Part shown: positions 27,029 through 36,131 of the stretch, in pieces
Numbering within the stretch: position 1 is the stretch's first letter
Layout: each line of letters opens with the position of its first letter
From: Gammaproteobacteria bacterium
Lineage (GTDB): Bacteria; Pseudomonadota; Gammaproteobacteria; Pseudomonadales; Cellvibrionaceae
Direction of reading: 5' to 3'
Length of the DNA: 64,000 bases
NCBI GenBank assembly: GCA_004173475.1
Contig: SEBU01000005.1
Location: forward strand, 372,001-436,000
Notes under the pieces: generated by a model
Told to the model about the DNA's origin: nothing
What the model saw: the letters and a program-made list of their open reading frames with translations, nothing else
The model's database searches: none
Position numbers and translations under genes: made by a program

Positions 27029-28011
27029 CCAAAATTTACCAACCACCTCACAGCATCACCCCAACTATCATTCACTTGATTTCAAAAATCAGTGAAGCTG
27101 TGGGGCGACTGTCGGTTTTGGAAGATGAAAAAAATCCACGATTACGACGCGCTAACCGAATCCGCACAATTCAAGGCTCATTGGCAATTGAAGGCAATAC
27201 CTTAAGCGAAGAACAAATTACTGCAATTCTGGAAGGTAAACGCGTTATAGCGCCGCCAAAAGAAATTCAGGAAGTTCGTAATGCGATTAAAGCGTATGAA
27301 CAATTTGAAACCTGGAAAGCGACAAGTGAAATAGATTTGCTGAAAGCCCACGAGGTTTTGATGACAGGCCTTGTAGATGATGCGGGAAGTTATCGCAAAG
27401 GCAATGTGGGTGTAATGAATGGCGATCAAGTGGTGCATATGGCACCACCAGCGAACCGCGTTAAAAATTTAATGGGTGATTTGTTGGGTTGGCTTGCGAA
27501 TACAGAAGAACATCCACTAATTGCTAGTTCCGTTTTTCATTATGAGTTTGAATTCATTCATCCGTTCAGTGACGGCAACGGTCGTATGGGTCGGCTTTGG
27601 CAAACATTAATACTTAACCAATGGAATCCTTTGTTTGCAAACTTGCCTGTAGAAAGTATGGTGCATGAACATCAGAGCGAATATTACCAAGCGATAAACC
27701 TCAGCACAAAAAAGACCGACTCTGCACCTTTTATTGAATTTATGCTGCAGATGATTTTAAGCACCATTGAATTATCTAATACTTTGAGCACCCCCCAAGT
27801 CAGCCCTCAAGTCACCCCCCAAGTCAAAGAATTGCTTCTTGCACTGAAAGGCGAAATGAGCCGCGATGAATTGCAAACCGCTTTAGGTTTACAAGACCGC
27901 AAATCGTTTAGCGAACGCTATTTAAAACCCGCACTAAAAGCTGGCATGATTGAAATGACCATTCCCGAAAAACCCAATAGCCGATTGCAAAAATATCGCT
28001 TGACTTCATAA
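27025..28011 (+). CDS. Fic-family protein (class II, predicted AMP-transferase)
   Basis: This is a 328-residue protein with the canonical Fic motif HPFSDGNGRMGR at residues 179-190; the His is catalytic and the loop binds ATP phosphates. An N-terminal inhibitory helix motif SLAIEG (residues 52-57, with autoinhibitory Glu56) marks it as a class II, self-inhibited Fic protein that usually transfers AMP to a protein hydroxyl. The C-terminus after a QVSPQVTPQV linker looks like a winged-helix domain (~265-325). Its target is unknown. It follows the membrane protein gene by 144 bases and appears to depend on the 22-codon leader for translation, so it may be a separate unit of the same island. Confidence 0.9.
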   Translation: MTKIYQPPHSITPTIIHLISKISEAVGRLSVLEDEKNPRLRRANRIRTIQGSLAIEGNTLSEEQITAILEGKRVIAPPKEIQEVRNAIKAYEQFETWKATSEIDLLKAHEVLMTGLVDDAGSYRKGNVGVMNGDQVVHMAPPANRVKNLMGDLLGWLANTEEHPLIASSVFHYEFEFIHPFSDGNGRMGRLWQTLILNQWNPLFANLPVESMVHEHQSEYYQAINLSTKKTDSAPFIEFMLQMILSTIELSNTLSTPQVSPQVTPQVKELLLALKGEMSRDELQTALGLQDRKSFSERYLKPALKAGMIEMTIPEKPNSRLQKYRLTS

Positions 28012-28158
28012 ATGTTGATGTTGATCCGGCTCACGCGAACCTTAAATTTTACCGATTATCTATAAATTACTAATCTTCATCCGGCACACTGCCTCACACA
28101 ATACGCGTCCGCTTTATCTATTACGAACCAATCCACATAACATTGAACCCCAAATTTT

Positions 28159-28443
28159 TTAGCCCCGCATTACCTGACTAATTGAAGCGGCGGCTTGAAG
28201 TGGTAAACGTAAACTGACACCTTTTTTTGTCAAGGCATCTATTTGACGTTTGTTTAATTCATTTACGAAAGCGTCGTATGCGTTGCGGACGTTACGATTT
28301 GTTTCCAATGATGAAAATTGCAATAGCTCTAAAATTCCGTCTTCATTGGCAAGTTTATGGCGAACACCTGTGTGGTGGTAATAATGAGTCGCTAATTGTT
28401 GCAGACGAAAAATAGCGCTTTGCGAAAAAATTAATGCATTCAT
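28159..28443 (-). CDS. Hypothetical 94-residue protein
   Basis: Unrecognised. It is mostly helical and soluble, with a His/Tyr-rich early part (THYYHHTGVRH). It has a good SD (TAGGAG, 6 nt) before ATG 28443. No signal or membrane segment is visible. It is convergent with the Fic gene and has its own 5' region, so it is probably an independent gene. Confidence 0.55.
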   Translation of the reverse strand: MNALIFSQSAIFRLQQLATHYYHHTGVRHKLANEDGILELLQFSSLETNRNVRNAYDAFVNELNKRQIDALTKKGVSLRLPLQAAASISQVMRG

Positions 28444-28981
28444 GAGGAACTCCTATCCGACAACTTAACAGTTAGTTTTAATAATGAGTGCGTTAATACA
28501 TTATTAGTTAAGAAGAAAGCCTAGACTAATTAAAAATATTCGTGTTCTCTCAAATGCCACTAATTCATAACCGGCGCCTTACTGCTCATTTTTCGTGTTT
28601 AACTCAACAAAACATCTAACTTAATTTTATTAAAGAAACGATAAACACCTACCTTATCGCAACGCATATGGATTGGGGGCATAGGCACCAAGCTTGAGTG
28701 TTCACTAGACACTCAAGAGAAATTTTCATGTTTTTATGTTTTCGATTGTTAGCGAAGGGTATGTATGAATTTTTACACATCAATTTTTTTGTTATCTATC
28801 AAATTTAAAAAGAAGGTAAGCGAAAAAATTGATTACATCTATCGAAGGGAAAATTAGTTTTCAGACACATACGCTTTCGAGCGAAAAATGCTCGTTTAAA
28901 CGGACGGAGCTGTACTAATAATGACCCTGCTGAGTGCAAGGTCCAACTTCGTAAGGAATACCTTAATTACAAATACGGGCG
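28444..28981. other. AT-rich intergenic region with one inverted repeat
   Basis: These 538 bases contain no convincing gene. The main feature is a perfect 9-bp inverted repeat, CTTGAGTGT-TCACTAG-ACACTCAAG (28693-28717), without a T-run, so an operator or RNA hairpin is likelier than a terminator. The promoter of the 28443 gene should lie at its left end. Confidence 0.4.
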
Positions 28982-29449
28982 CTATGAAATTTGTGTATGA
29001 GTCTTTATGTGATCGCGTAATTCTTTAGTGCTCAAATGCGTGTAATCTTTGTTAATTGCCAATTTCACTAAAGACGCTAACTTCGAATCCAGCAATTGTC
29101 GTAACAGCCCTAAAAATTCCGGTGATGAAATTAAAATGAGTTGTTGGAACTTATGATCGTGATGGCCGCGCAATAAAAATTCCGCGACCTCGCGACCAAA
29201 TAATTCCGTACGATGCTCATCCGGTGATTGATGCGGTTGATAACCACTTGGCTGCGTAGGTGCGCCTACACTATGTTTGCTTTTGGACGCAGCACGCTGA
29301 CCTATTTGATCTGATTCAATGTCAGCCGTGCGAAGTTGGGCGTCTTTATTAGCCATGTCGTAAATTTCTTCTAAATCACCATTGACGCCATGTTGGGAAA
29401 ACACCCTTACGAGACCAGCATTAGCAGCAACAATCCAGGATACAGTCAT
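28982..29449 (-). CDS. Host-attachment family protein (baeRF-like)
   Basis: The 155-residue product starts VSWIVAANAGLVRVFS, the hallmark N-terminus of the Host_attach family, named after an Agrobacterium plant-attachment protein and related to archaeo-eukaryotic release-factor-like folds. The middle (~45-75) is polar and low-complexity, and the C-terminal half has FGREVAEFLLRG and LILISSPEFLGLLRQLL typical of the fold. Its biochemical role is unknown. SD AGGAG precedes the ATG. It lies downstream of the alcohol dehydrogenase operon and is separated from it by a strong hairpin. Confidence 0.75.
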   Translation of the reverse strand: MTVSWIVAANAGLVRVFSQHGVNGDLEEIYDMANKDAQLRTADIESDQIGQRAASKSKHSVGAPTQPSGYQPHQSPDEHRTELFGREVAEFLLRGHHDHKFQQLILISSPEFLGLLRQLLDSKLASLVKLAINKDYTHLSTKELRDHIKTHTQIS

Positions 29450-29579
29450 AATATTCTCCTAATAATTATTAGCGAAAACCTCGTAAGTAATTTTTAGGGT
29501 AATGCGAAGCTATCCATAATTCCGTATGACAGCGAACATATGTGGTTCGGTTTATCGTCGGCGATAAATTTAATTAAAT

Positions 29580-29616
29580 CCGTTTTGAACCAAGCAAATT
29601 GATTGGTTCAAAACGG
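29580..29616 (-). terminator. Perfect 14-bp hairpin after the dehydrogenase operon
   Basis: CCGTTTTGAACCAA pairs with TTGGTTCAAAACGG across a 9-nt loop. On the minus strand it lies 30 nt after the stop of the 29646 gene and is followed by ATTTAATTT, a weak U-tract. It is probably a terminator or an mRNA 3' stabiliser. Confidence 0.6.
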
Positions 29617-29645
29617 GGTGAGCATTTTTCATTTCAGTTTTCGTC

Positions 29646-30179
29646 TTAGTCTTTTTGTTTCCCTTTTAGCAAAAAATATGCGGCTGTTATTACTGTCGCA
29701 CCCACAATTACTTTTGTTGCGACTGAGCGAGGATTGTGTTTCCACTCCGCTTTAATTCCGCGGTCACACAACAAATTTGCAACGCGTCCTTTGCCAAGAT
29801 CGTCTGCGACGCCTTCTGCAACATTCACCCTATCCGCTAACAACAAAGACAACCAGTGAATCACTTTACCTTCGCTGTACTTGAATGCGAATCGACGAAT
29901 CATTCCACTCAAACCAGAAAGAGGTGAGGATGTTCCAAACACGGCGGTTAGATTTGGGCGCTCGTTAGAGTGCAATATTTCCGTATTGGCAGTTTGTAAA
30001 GCTGGTCGAGGCCAATCATAAGATTTTGTGGTTTCACCAGAGCGGTGGCGCATTGGAAATGTCGGATCATTCTTCGGGTTTGCGTCAATTGCCCAACCTT
30101 TAATATGAGACATTGCATTACGAAGTTGGCTGGTTGCATTTTGGTTTTCATCTGCTGGATTATCATTTTTTCTGCTCAT
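29646..30179 (-). CDS. Hypothetical protein with a C-terminal membrane anchor
   Basis: This 177-residue protein is unrecognised. The N-terminal ~90 residues are polar and likely disordered (Asn/Asp/Pro-rich). A middle segment, VIHWLSLLLADRVNVAEGVADDLGKGRVANLLCDRG, looks helical. The C-terminus has a membrane helix, KVIVGATVITAAYFLLKG, followed by a basic tail. Its ATG overlaps the stop of the alcohol dehydrogenase by four bases and has SD AGAGG, so the two are translationally coupled and probably work in the same stress or envelope process. Confidence 0.65.
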   Translation of the reverse strand: MSRKNDNPADENQNATSQLRNAMSHIKGWAIDANPKNDPTFPMRHRSGETTKSYDWPRPALQTANTEILHSNERPNLTAVFGTSSPLSGLSGMIRRFAFKYSEGKVIHWLSLLLADRVNVAEGVADDLGKGRVANLLCDRGIKAEWKHNPRSVATKVIVGATVITAAYFLLKGKQKD

Positions 30180-31357
30180 AGTTGAACCTCTTTTTTATTT
30201 AATGAATGGCTGATAGAAGAAGTAATGAGTACTGGTTTAATGCATCCATCAAGTTTGTCCGAGAAAATTCGATAGGCATCGGAAACATCTTCTAACGGAA
30301 TGCGATGCGTAATAAGTTGCTTCGGGTTTAACACACCGTTTTGTACGTGCTCAATCAAGCGTGGCAGCAAGCGTTTTACCGACGCTTGGTTTGCGCGAAT
30401 CGTGATGCCCTTATTCAAAACATTGCCAATCGGAATAATATTTCCAGTAGGACCATAAACACCCACAATCGAAACAACGCCACCTTTTTTTACAGAATTA
30501 ATTGCCCAATTGAGCGCCGTTGGCGAGCCCGCTTGTAGCAATAATTTTCGACCGGTAATACTGTGAAACGCACTGCCTGTAGCTTCCGCACCTACGGCAT
30601 CAATGCAAACATCCGCACCTAAGTAGTCAGTAATTTTTTTAATGAAAAGCACAGGATCTTTCATGGAACGAAAATTATAAACTTCGCATTGCGCATAATT
30701 TTTTGCAAACTCAAGACGATAATCCAACTCGTCTATAACAATGACTCGCCCAGCCCCGAATAACCACGAACATTTGGCCGCCATAATTCCGATAGGGCCG
30801 GCTCCAAAAACAACAACCGTATCACCAACTTGTATGCCACCCATTTCTGCAGCTTGGTAACCTGTGGGCACAACATCGGTGAGCAATACTGCGTCATCTA
30901 AATCCATGCCCGGTGGTATCACCGTTGGCCCAACGTCCGCATAAGGAACGCGTACATATTCAGCTTGGCCGCCATCGTAACCACCAGCAGTGTGGGAGTA
31001 TCCGAAAATTCCGCCGACAGCCGTGGCCTGCGGATTTGATTCATGACAATTACCAAACAAACCCTGTTTACAAAAAACGCATTTGCCGCATGCAATATTA
31101 AATGGCACCAACACATGGTCTCCTACTTTTAAATTTTTGATGTCAGATCCAACTTCAACGACGACGCCTGTAAATTCATGACCAAACGTTGTTCCAACTC
31201 TCGTGTCCGGCACGTTGCCGTTATACAAATGAAGATCAGACCCGCATATACAAGCGCGAGTTACTTTAACGATTGCATCTTCCGGGTGAAGTATTTCTGG
31301 CATGGGTTTTTGATCGGCACGAACCCGTCCAGGGCCTCTATAATTCATTGCAAGCAT
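30176..31357 (-). CDS. Zinc-dependent alcohol/formaldehyde-type dehydrogenase
   Basis: This is a 393-residue medium-chain dehydrogenase. The start at 31357 has SD AGGAG 9 nt upstream; the longer frame from 31519 adds a sequence unlike the family. The catalytic zinc site is CICGSDLH with GHE in the FGHEFTGVV segment. A structural zinc four-Cys cluster follows (CGKCVFCKQGLFGNC). The Rossmann motif is VVFGAGPIGIMAA, with VIDELDYRLEFA after it, suggesting NAD+ use. The substrate is not certain; close groups include glutathione-independent formaldehyde dehydrogenase. It is the first gene of a two-gene unit with the 29646 gene. Confidence 0.88.
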   Translation of the reverse strand: MLAMNYRGPGRVRADQKPMPEILHPEDAIVKVTRACICGSDLHLYNGNVPDTRVGTTFGHEFTGVVVEVGSDIKNLKVGDHVLVPFNIACGKCVFCKQGLFGNCHESNPQATAVGGIFGYSHTAGGYDGGQAEYVRVPYADVGPTVIPPGMDLDDAVLLTDVVPTGYQAAEMGGIQVGDTVVVFGAGPIGIMAAKCSWLFGAGRVIVIDELDYRLEFAKNYAQCEVYNFRSMKDPVLFIKKITDYLGADVCIDAVGAEATGSAFHSITGRKLLLQAGSPTALNWAINSVKKGGVVSIVGVYGPTGNIIPIGNVLNKGITIRANQASVKRLLPRLIEHVQNGVLNPKQLITHRIPLEDVSDAYRIFSDKLDGCIKPVLITSSISHSLNKKEVQL

Positions 31358-31645
31358 AATAAAATCTCCTGAGTAAGTTAGCGGGAGGGACGAGGGCATA
31401 AATAAAAGCAGAAGTAAATCTACGTGTAGGTGCGGAGGATTACGGTTGCAGCAAAAAATATTGCAAGAGTCGAAGCGGAATTTAGCGAGGCATGTGGAAT
31501 AATGCGCGCTTCGCTTCATAAAGTGCAGCGAAGCTTAAAAGGAATATAGTGAAAAATTTAAGGATGCATATGCCAAACATGTCAGCTGGAATAAATGGAA
31601 TTTAACCCAAAACATGCACCCATAATTTATGACCCAATGCAAAAA

Positions 31646-33811
31646 TTAATTGGTTTTTACGCTGCTACGCGCAATTCCAATATCTGCTTCCACCTGATCG
31701 CGAATTAGCGCCCAGTGAAATAAATTATTTTTATTTTCATCGTAGGAAATATGGTTGTAATGGGTTAAGGGCATGTCGCGGTAGATGGGGCGAGTAATGC
31801 GAATAACCTCATCCCAGTAAGCTAATGCTTTTTCTAAATGCGTAATGGCTTGTTGCTGCTGTTCAGCGTCACCGGTGAGTCTGAATTTTTTTAGAGCTAC
31901 GGCGCCTTTTATTTTTTCGGCGAGGTGTAACCCCAAATTTGCCCAGGTTTTGACGTCAGCAACTTCGTACATAAGACTTGCGTTGCCTTTGGTGTCTATT
32001 CCATTGACGAGTTTCAGTGCTTGATTGTTGTCGCGCTCCAGCATTTCAGCCAGTTGCGGTGGAATTATTTTTTCTGAGATGAATTTTTCACCTTTATTTG
32101 TTTTTTCAACATAATCCCCTACCGATACATATTCGCTGGCCATTGTTTTTTGTTTGATGAGTTGATCAACTGAAATATATTTTGTGGTGTCGCCTTGCAA
32201 AGCTAAAAAACCTTCGCTGTATAACATGAAATCCCATGTTGAATCATAGAGGGACGCTAAACGTAATTGCGTATTGGATGCCAATGAATAAGCGTGCAAT
32301 AAATTGTCGCCTTTTGTGCCGAAGCGACGATTAAATTCGGATTGGAAGGTGCTATCTGGTGTGCTGGCATCGTAAAGCAAACGGCCCCACAATTTGTAGA
32401 ACAACCATTGCCGCTGGAATGCCCATTTCCAATCAACGGGATCTTTAACGGCCGTAAAATAATCTAGCGCAGGAATATAAGTTTCAGAGCCAATAAAATA
32501 TCCACCGACATAATTTTCATGACCATTGAGTTTAATGTGGCTGCGGATAAATTCTGGTACACCCCAGCGCAAGGCAAAGAAATCTTCGTTTCGTACTTGC
32601 CACACCACTTTGTAATTTTTAGGTTGCGGAACAAAATAAGTATCACCTAATTTTCCGCCGTGGACTTTTTCTAACTTTGGTGTGGAATGGCCGTGGGACC
32701 AATTAAATTTCATCTCAACCCAAATTGGCCCTGAGAAACGGTCTTCTAATTTTTCCATGGCAGCGCGCGTTACTTGCTCAACGCTTTTACTTACACCGGG
32801 GTCTGACGATAAACCAGAGGAAAAAGGTACACGATGAATTAATTTTACGGGACGTTTGACTTCGAGCATGCCTGCGATTAACACATCGTCCATCCATTGT
32901 TGGCGTTGCGTTGGCGTCATTTCAGCCATACCTTCGCCATGTGAAATGCCAATGCCGTCCAAGTCCGGATATTCCTCTAGCGTTTGCTTAACAGTTTCGC
33001 GCAAATAGCGACGTACAATTTCTGAAGTGTCACCCGGAACAAAATAATGTGGATAAAAATTTTGCTTGGCGACGCCGTGTGCTTCGGCAAATTCCTTACT
33101 AACAAAAATACTCCAATGCACAATGTAAGTATCAAGCCCACGCTCTTTCGCCAGTTTAAAAATACCGCGATATAGTTTTTGCCATTCGGTGAATTCTTTT
33201 TCCGACCAAGGGCTCGCTTCGGGGAAATTTTTCGGCATGATCATGAAGGTATAAGGATTTAAATTCCACAAGCTCACGACATTGAAGCGGTTCTCTACCA
33301 TCATGTCCAAGAAGGCTTCCCAATACTTCAGGTCGCGAGCCGTCGGTATATGTTGCGAAAGCGCCGTGCTAGCCCTGTACGTTTCCCAAGGCAAATTGTA
33401 TTTGATACCACGAAATTCAAGCTGCGGTGATTGGTTTTCGGCAGCCACTTTTGACAGCGGCACGTGATTACGCAATTGTTCTGAAAGTGCGAGGGCACCG
33501 TAAATCATGCCGCGATTATCGCCGCCAAGTACGGTGATAATTTTGCCCTCGGGGATGATGGAAAAGGCTTCAGGTTTTAATCGTTCGGGATGAACTGAGA
33601 TACTGATTAAGTAATCATATCCCACATGTTTCTTTTGTAATTCGTAACCTTCGTTTTTAATCGTCTCGCTTAGTCTGCGCGCAGCGTAACTTGCTTGAGG
33701 TGACGATTCTTCATAAACAATAGCGACTTTTCCCTTAGATGAATTTTCTGCCCATGCAGGGATGATAAGACCACAAGCGAAAAATATAATTAAAAATAAT
33801 TTTATCTTCAT
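31646..33811 (-). CDS. Secreted glycoside-hydrolase-like protein, family not assigned
   Basis: This is a 721-residue protein with a Sec signal peptide (residues 1-21). Residues ~25-120 resemble the small alpha/beta domain found ahead of the barrel in GH20, GH67 and related enzymes (ITVLGGDNRGMIYGALALSEQLR). From LEFRGIKYNLPW (132) a TIM-barrel-like region follows, with VSLWNLNPY near 179 and GISHGEGM at 288-295, where Glu293 is a candidate acid/base. The C-terminal third is helical. The aromatic, Trp-rich surface fits a carbohydrate site. It does not show the known GH67 alpha-glucuronidase signatures well enough to name it. It lies beside a xylanase, so a role in hemicellulose breakdown is plausible. 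Confidence 0.65.
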   Translation of the reverse strand: MKIKLFLIIFFACGLIIPAWAENSSKGKVAIVYEESSPQASYAARRLSETIKNEGYELQKKHVGYDYLISISVHPERLKPEAFSIIPEGKIITVLGGDNRGMIYGALALSEQLRNHVPLSKVAAENQSPQLEFRGIKYNLPWETYRASTALSQHIPTARDLKYWEAFLDMMVENRFNVVSLWNLNPYTFMIMPKNFPEASPWSEKEFTEWQKLYRGIFKLAKERGLDTYIVHWSIFVSKEFAEAHGVAKQNFYPHYFVPGDTSEIVRRYLRETVKQTLEEYPDLDGIGISHGEGMAEMTPTQRQQWMDDVLIAGMLEVKRPVKLIHRVPFSSGLSSDPGVSKSVEQVTRAAMEKLEDRFSGPIWVEMKFNWSHGHSTPKLEKVHGGKLGDTYFVPQPKNYKVVWQVRNEDFFALRWGVPEFIRSHIKLNGHENYVGGYFIGSETYIPALDYFTAVKDPVDWKWAFQRQWLFYKLWGRLLYDASTPDSTFQSEFNRRFGTKGDNLLHAYSLASNTQLRLASLYDSTWDFMLYSEGFLALQGDTTKYISVDQLIKQKTMASEYVSVGDYVEKTNKGEKFISEKIIPPQLAEMLERDNNQALKLVNGIDTKGNASLMYEVADVKTWANLGLHLAEKIKGAVALKKFRLTGDAEQQQQAITHLEKALAYWDEVIRITRPIYRDMPLTHYNHISYDENKNNLFHWALIRDQVEADIGIARSSVKTN

Positions 33812-34138
33812 GATTTTACTACTCGTTAACGTTTTACTCCCGAATCTTTCGTTTCTTGATTTTTAATTTTCAGGAATCAAAACAATGCGGACTAAATATT
33901 TATATCAACTGAGAGTATATAGTTGCGTACTCAGCTCGAACGCTTGCTTTACAAAATAAAACAAGACATTGGAAAATTTTATTTTTGGCGCAAGAATATG
34001 ATTGAGGGGGTTATAAGCCCGCATGAATGGGGCTTATGGACAAACTTTTGTAGCAACTAAAAGCTCAAGCACTGAATTTATTTTTCAAGCTATCGATAAC
34101 TTGCGAGAGTAATTCGGATGTGGGTCTATGTTTAAAAT
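33812..34138. other. Intergenic region between two minus-strand genes
   Basis: These 327 bases are AT-rich and hold the promoter region of the glycoside-hydrolase-like gene. I see no gene, strong hairpin or clear promoter match. Confidence 0.35.
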
Positions 34139-34969
34139 TTATTGCTCCATTATCGGCGGTAAATCTGCTGCTATGTCAGCGTTACTTATGTGCACATGAG
34201 CTTTTTTGCTCAATACGTCGAGCGTGTCGAGCGTATCTTTTGCCAGCCAACTGACTGATTCGTCTGGATGATTTAATAACGCCTTGAGTTTCGAAGTGTG
34301 ACTTTCGTTGCCAGTCACTTTTAAAGCAAGCATGACATTTTGTAGAAGCACCGGATCTTTCTCACTGAGTAAAGGCGCTATTAGATTAGCGGCGCCAAGG
34401 TAGCGTGTTTTTGCTAGCTCCGTTAAGGCTGTTTGGCGCTCGTCCGGATTACTGCTGTTTAACGCTGGTTTGTATTGAGCTGTGTACGAATCCAATTGCG
34501 CATTATCGCCACGGCGAGATAGAACTTGCGCTACGACTCTTTTGAGATCTGGTTTAACCTCCTGTTGATACAACCAATTTAATTCCTGATCGCTCAACGC
34601 TTCCTTATTGTCCGCCAAATCCGCGACAACTTTGCAGGCAATAGCCAAATGCTGAAAGTCTGGATTTTCTTTGAGGAAGTCTCGAAGCTTTTCGGAGATT
34701 GAGCGAGGGTCGCCAATAAAACGTGTGCTCAAATCTTTGATCATTCTGTCGGACGGAGAACTTGCGACTCCAGGGCCAGCAACTTGTTGCGGTTCTGTTG
34801 GCACTTGAGCCTGGACATTTAGTTTAGATTCTAATTCGCGAACTTTGCTTTCAAGCTCATTAGCGTGGCGATGTGAAGTTACCAACAAACCGGTTAATCC
34901 CAGAGCAAGAAGGCTTAATATAACGATGACCGGAGACGAGTATTTTTTTTGGGCTCTCATTTTTATCAA
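34139..34969 (-). CDS. Membrane-anchored HEAT-repeat protein, paralogue 1
   Basis: This is a 276-residue protein with one N-terminal membrane helix (VIVILSLLALGLTGLLV, ~13-30), a short coiled coil (ELESKVRELESKL) and then helical repeats. The last ~100 residues hold HEAT-like units (QTALTELAKTRYLGAANLIAPLL, then NVMLALKVTGN and a final SWLAKDTLDTL). The protein is clearly homologous to the product at 36530, sharing the LSRRGDN/LSMRGDN, SNPDERQ/SPTERQ and DxLPPxxxQ end. It would be a scaffold facing the periplasm. Function is unknown. It lies directly downstream of the xylanase gene but beyond its terminator. Confidence 0.72.
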   Translation of the reverse strand: MIKMRAQKKYSSPVIVILSLLALGLTGLLVTSHRHANELESKVRELESKLNVQAQVPTEPQQVAGPGVASSPSDRMIKDLSTRFIGDPRSISEKLRDFLKENPDFQHLAIACKVVADLADNKEALSDQELNWLYQQEVKPDLKRVVAQVLSRRGDNAQLDSYTAQYKPALNSSNPDERQTALTELAKTRYLGAANLIAPLLSEKDPVLLQNVMLALKVTGNESHTSKLKALLNHPDESVSWLAKDTLDTLDVLSKKAHVHISNADIAADLPPIMEQ

Positions 34970-34992
34970 TCAATATCTATTATTTTTAAAAG

Positions 34993-35023
34993 AAAAAGGG
35001 GTAGATAATCTACCCCTTTTTTT
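34993..35023 (-). terminator. Rho-independent terminator after the xylanase gene
   Basis: An AAGGGGTAGAT...ATCTACCCCTT stem is flanked by A-rich and T7 tracts. On the minus strand it follows the xylanase stop by about 30 nt, and the symmetry allows use in both directions. Confidence 0.85.
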
Positions 35024-35051
35024 ATTAACGCGGTTATTTAATTAAACCGAA

Positions 35052-36131
35052 TTACAGATCACCGAAGCCGATTGCGCCATTGCAATGCAACCACTCGCTT
35101 CTGCCGCTACCGCCGCCACATGCGTTGTTTTGGTAAACACCGGTATTGTAGGTTTGGTTTTCAGCTTGACGAACAGAACCATTCACGCTGAGGTAGTCAA
35201 CTTGAACATCGCGAGAACCGCCATCATTGGTGTACTCAACCAATGAACCGCCAGACAAGCTGGTGCTCACAGTGTAGTTGTTGTACGAGGTTCCTAAAGT
35301 CCATGAACCAATAGTGGTGTTGCCAACTTTCAAGTTGATAGTTTCGCCACCAGCAGTACCTCTGGCACGTACAGTAATGCTCTTGCTGCCGCCACCACCA
35401 TTGTTAGATGATGAGCTTGAACTTGAGCTGTTACCGCCACCATTGTTGTTGCCACCTTCGCTCACGCTGATATCTGAGTTACCGCTACTTTGATAGCCTT
35501 CAGTTGCAAGGATCATGTAGTTGTGGTTACCCAGGTTCAAACCTTTACTTCTCCAGAAGTTTGCGTGGTTAGCGAAAGTAATGGTGCCAGAAATGTTACC
35601 AAAGCCTTTCTTCGGATTTCTCACGCTGAAGTATTGATAGAAAGTTTGGTTACCATCGATTGATGGTTGGTTGGTACGTGTACAACGGCGAACGTTATAA
35701 GTAGCACCATCACTTGTGAAGCTACCGTAGTCAACACCACCAGAACAGCTGGATGGGTTGTATGAACCGTAGCTTTCGATTACGTAGTACTCGATCAATG
35801 GACTTCTTGTCCATCCATAAAGTGCAAGGTAAGTGTTTTGGCTGTTGCTGCCACCGTAGTAACCGGTATAGCTAACAGTTTTTGAACTACTACCAGGGTT
35901 CCAACCCTTACCGCCAACCCAGTTATTAGTGTTGTTAGTCCATTGAGACTGGTAACGACCACCACCTTGAAGGGTCATGGATGCATTGCCTGAATCTTTC
36001 CAGAAGGAATAGTAAAAACCGTTGTTTGTACCAGTTGAGTTGCTGGTCAAGGTTTGTGCGCTCGCAGTTGTTGCACTAAATGCAGCGGCACAGATGGCTG
36101 ATGAAAGTAAAAGCTTATTTAATAATTTCAT
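35052..36131 (-). CDS. Endo-1,4-beta-xylanase GH11 with a CBM60 module
   Basis: This is a secreted 359-residue enzyme. Residues 1-25 are a signal peptide. Residues ~28-224 are a GH11 beta-jelly-roll, with the nucleophile Glu114 in PLIEYYVIE and the acid/base Glu211 in ATEGYQSSG, the two signature sites. A Gly/Asn/Ser linker (225-249) with an eight-Ser run follows. Residues ~251-359 are a CBM60-type module (ITVRARGTAGGETINLKVG ... VQVDYLSVNG ... ACGGGSGRSEWLHCNGAIGFGD) with Ca-dependent ligand binding known in this family, specific for xylan or galactan. The architecture matches Cellvibrio xylanases. Its own upstream region contains nested palindromes. Confidence 0.95.
   Translation of the reverse strand: MKLLNKLLLSSAICAAAFSATTASAQTLTSNSTGTNNGFYYSFWKDSGNASMTLQGGGRYQSQWTNNTNNWVGGKGWNPGSSSKTVSYTGYYGGSNSQNTYLALYGWTRSPLIEYYVIESYGSYNPSSCSGGVDYGSFTSDGATYNVRRCTRTNQPSIDGNQTFYQYFSVRNPKKGFGNISGTITFANHANFWRSKGLNLGNHNYMILATEGYQSSGNSDISVSEGGNNNGGGNSSSSSSSSNNGGGGSKSITVRARGTAGGETINLKVGNTTIGSWTLGTSYNNYTVSTSLSGGSLVEYTNDGGSRDVQVDYLSVNGSVRQAENQTYNTGVYQNNACGGGSGRSEWLHCNGAIGFGDL

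Noticed and set aside
19700..28011. Prophage or integrative element with attachment sites
   Set aside because: No integrase, phage structural gene or flanking direct repeat was seen at the island edges; the tRNA locus is 2.7 kb away with other genes between.
31646..33811. Naming the secreted barrel protein as GH67 alpha-glucuronidase
   Set aside because: Only the N-terminal domain layout fits; the catalytic signatures of GH67 could not be found by eye.
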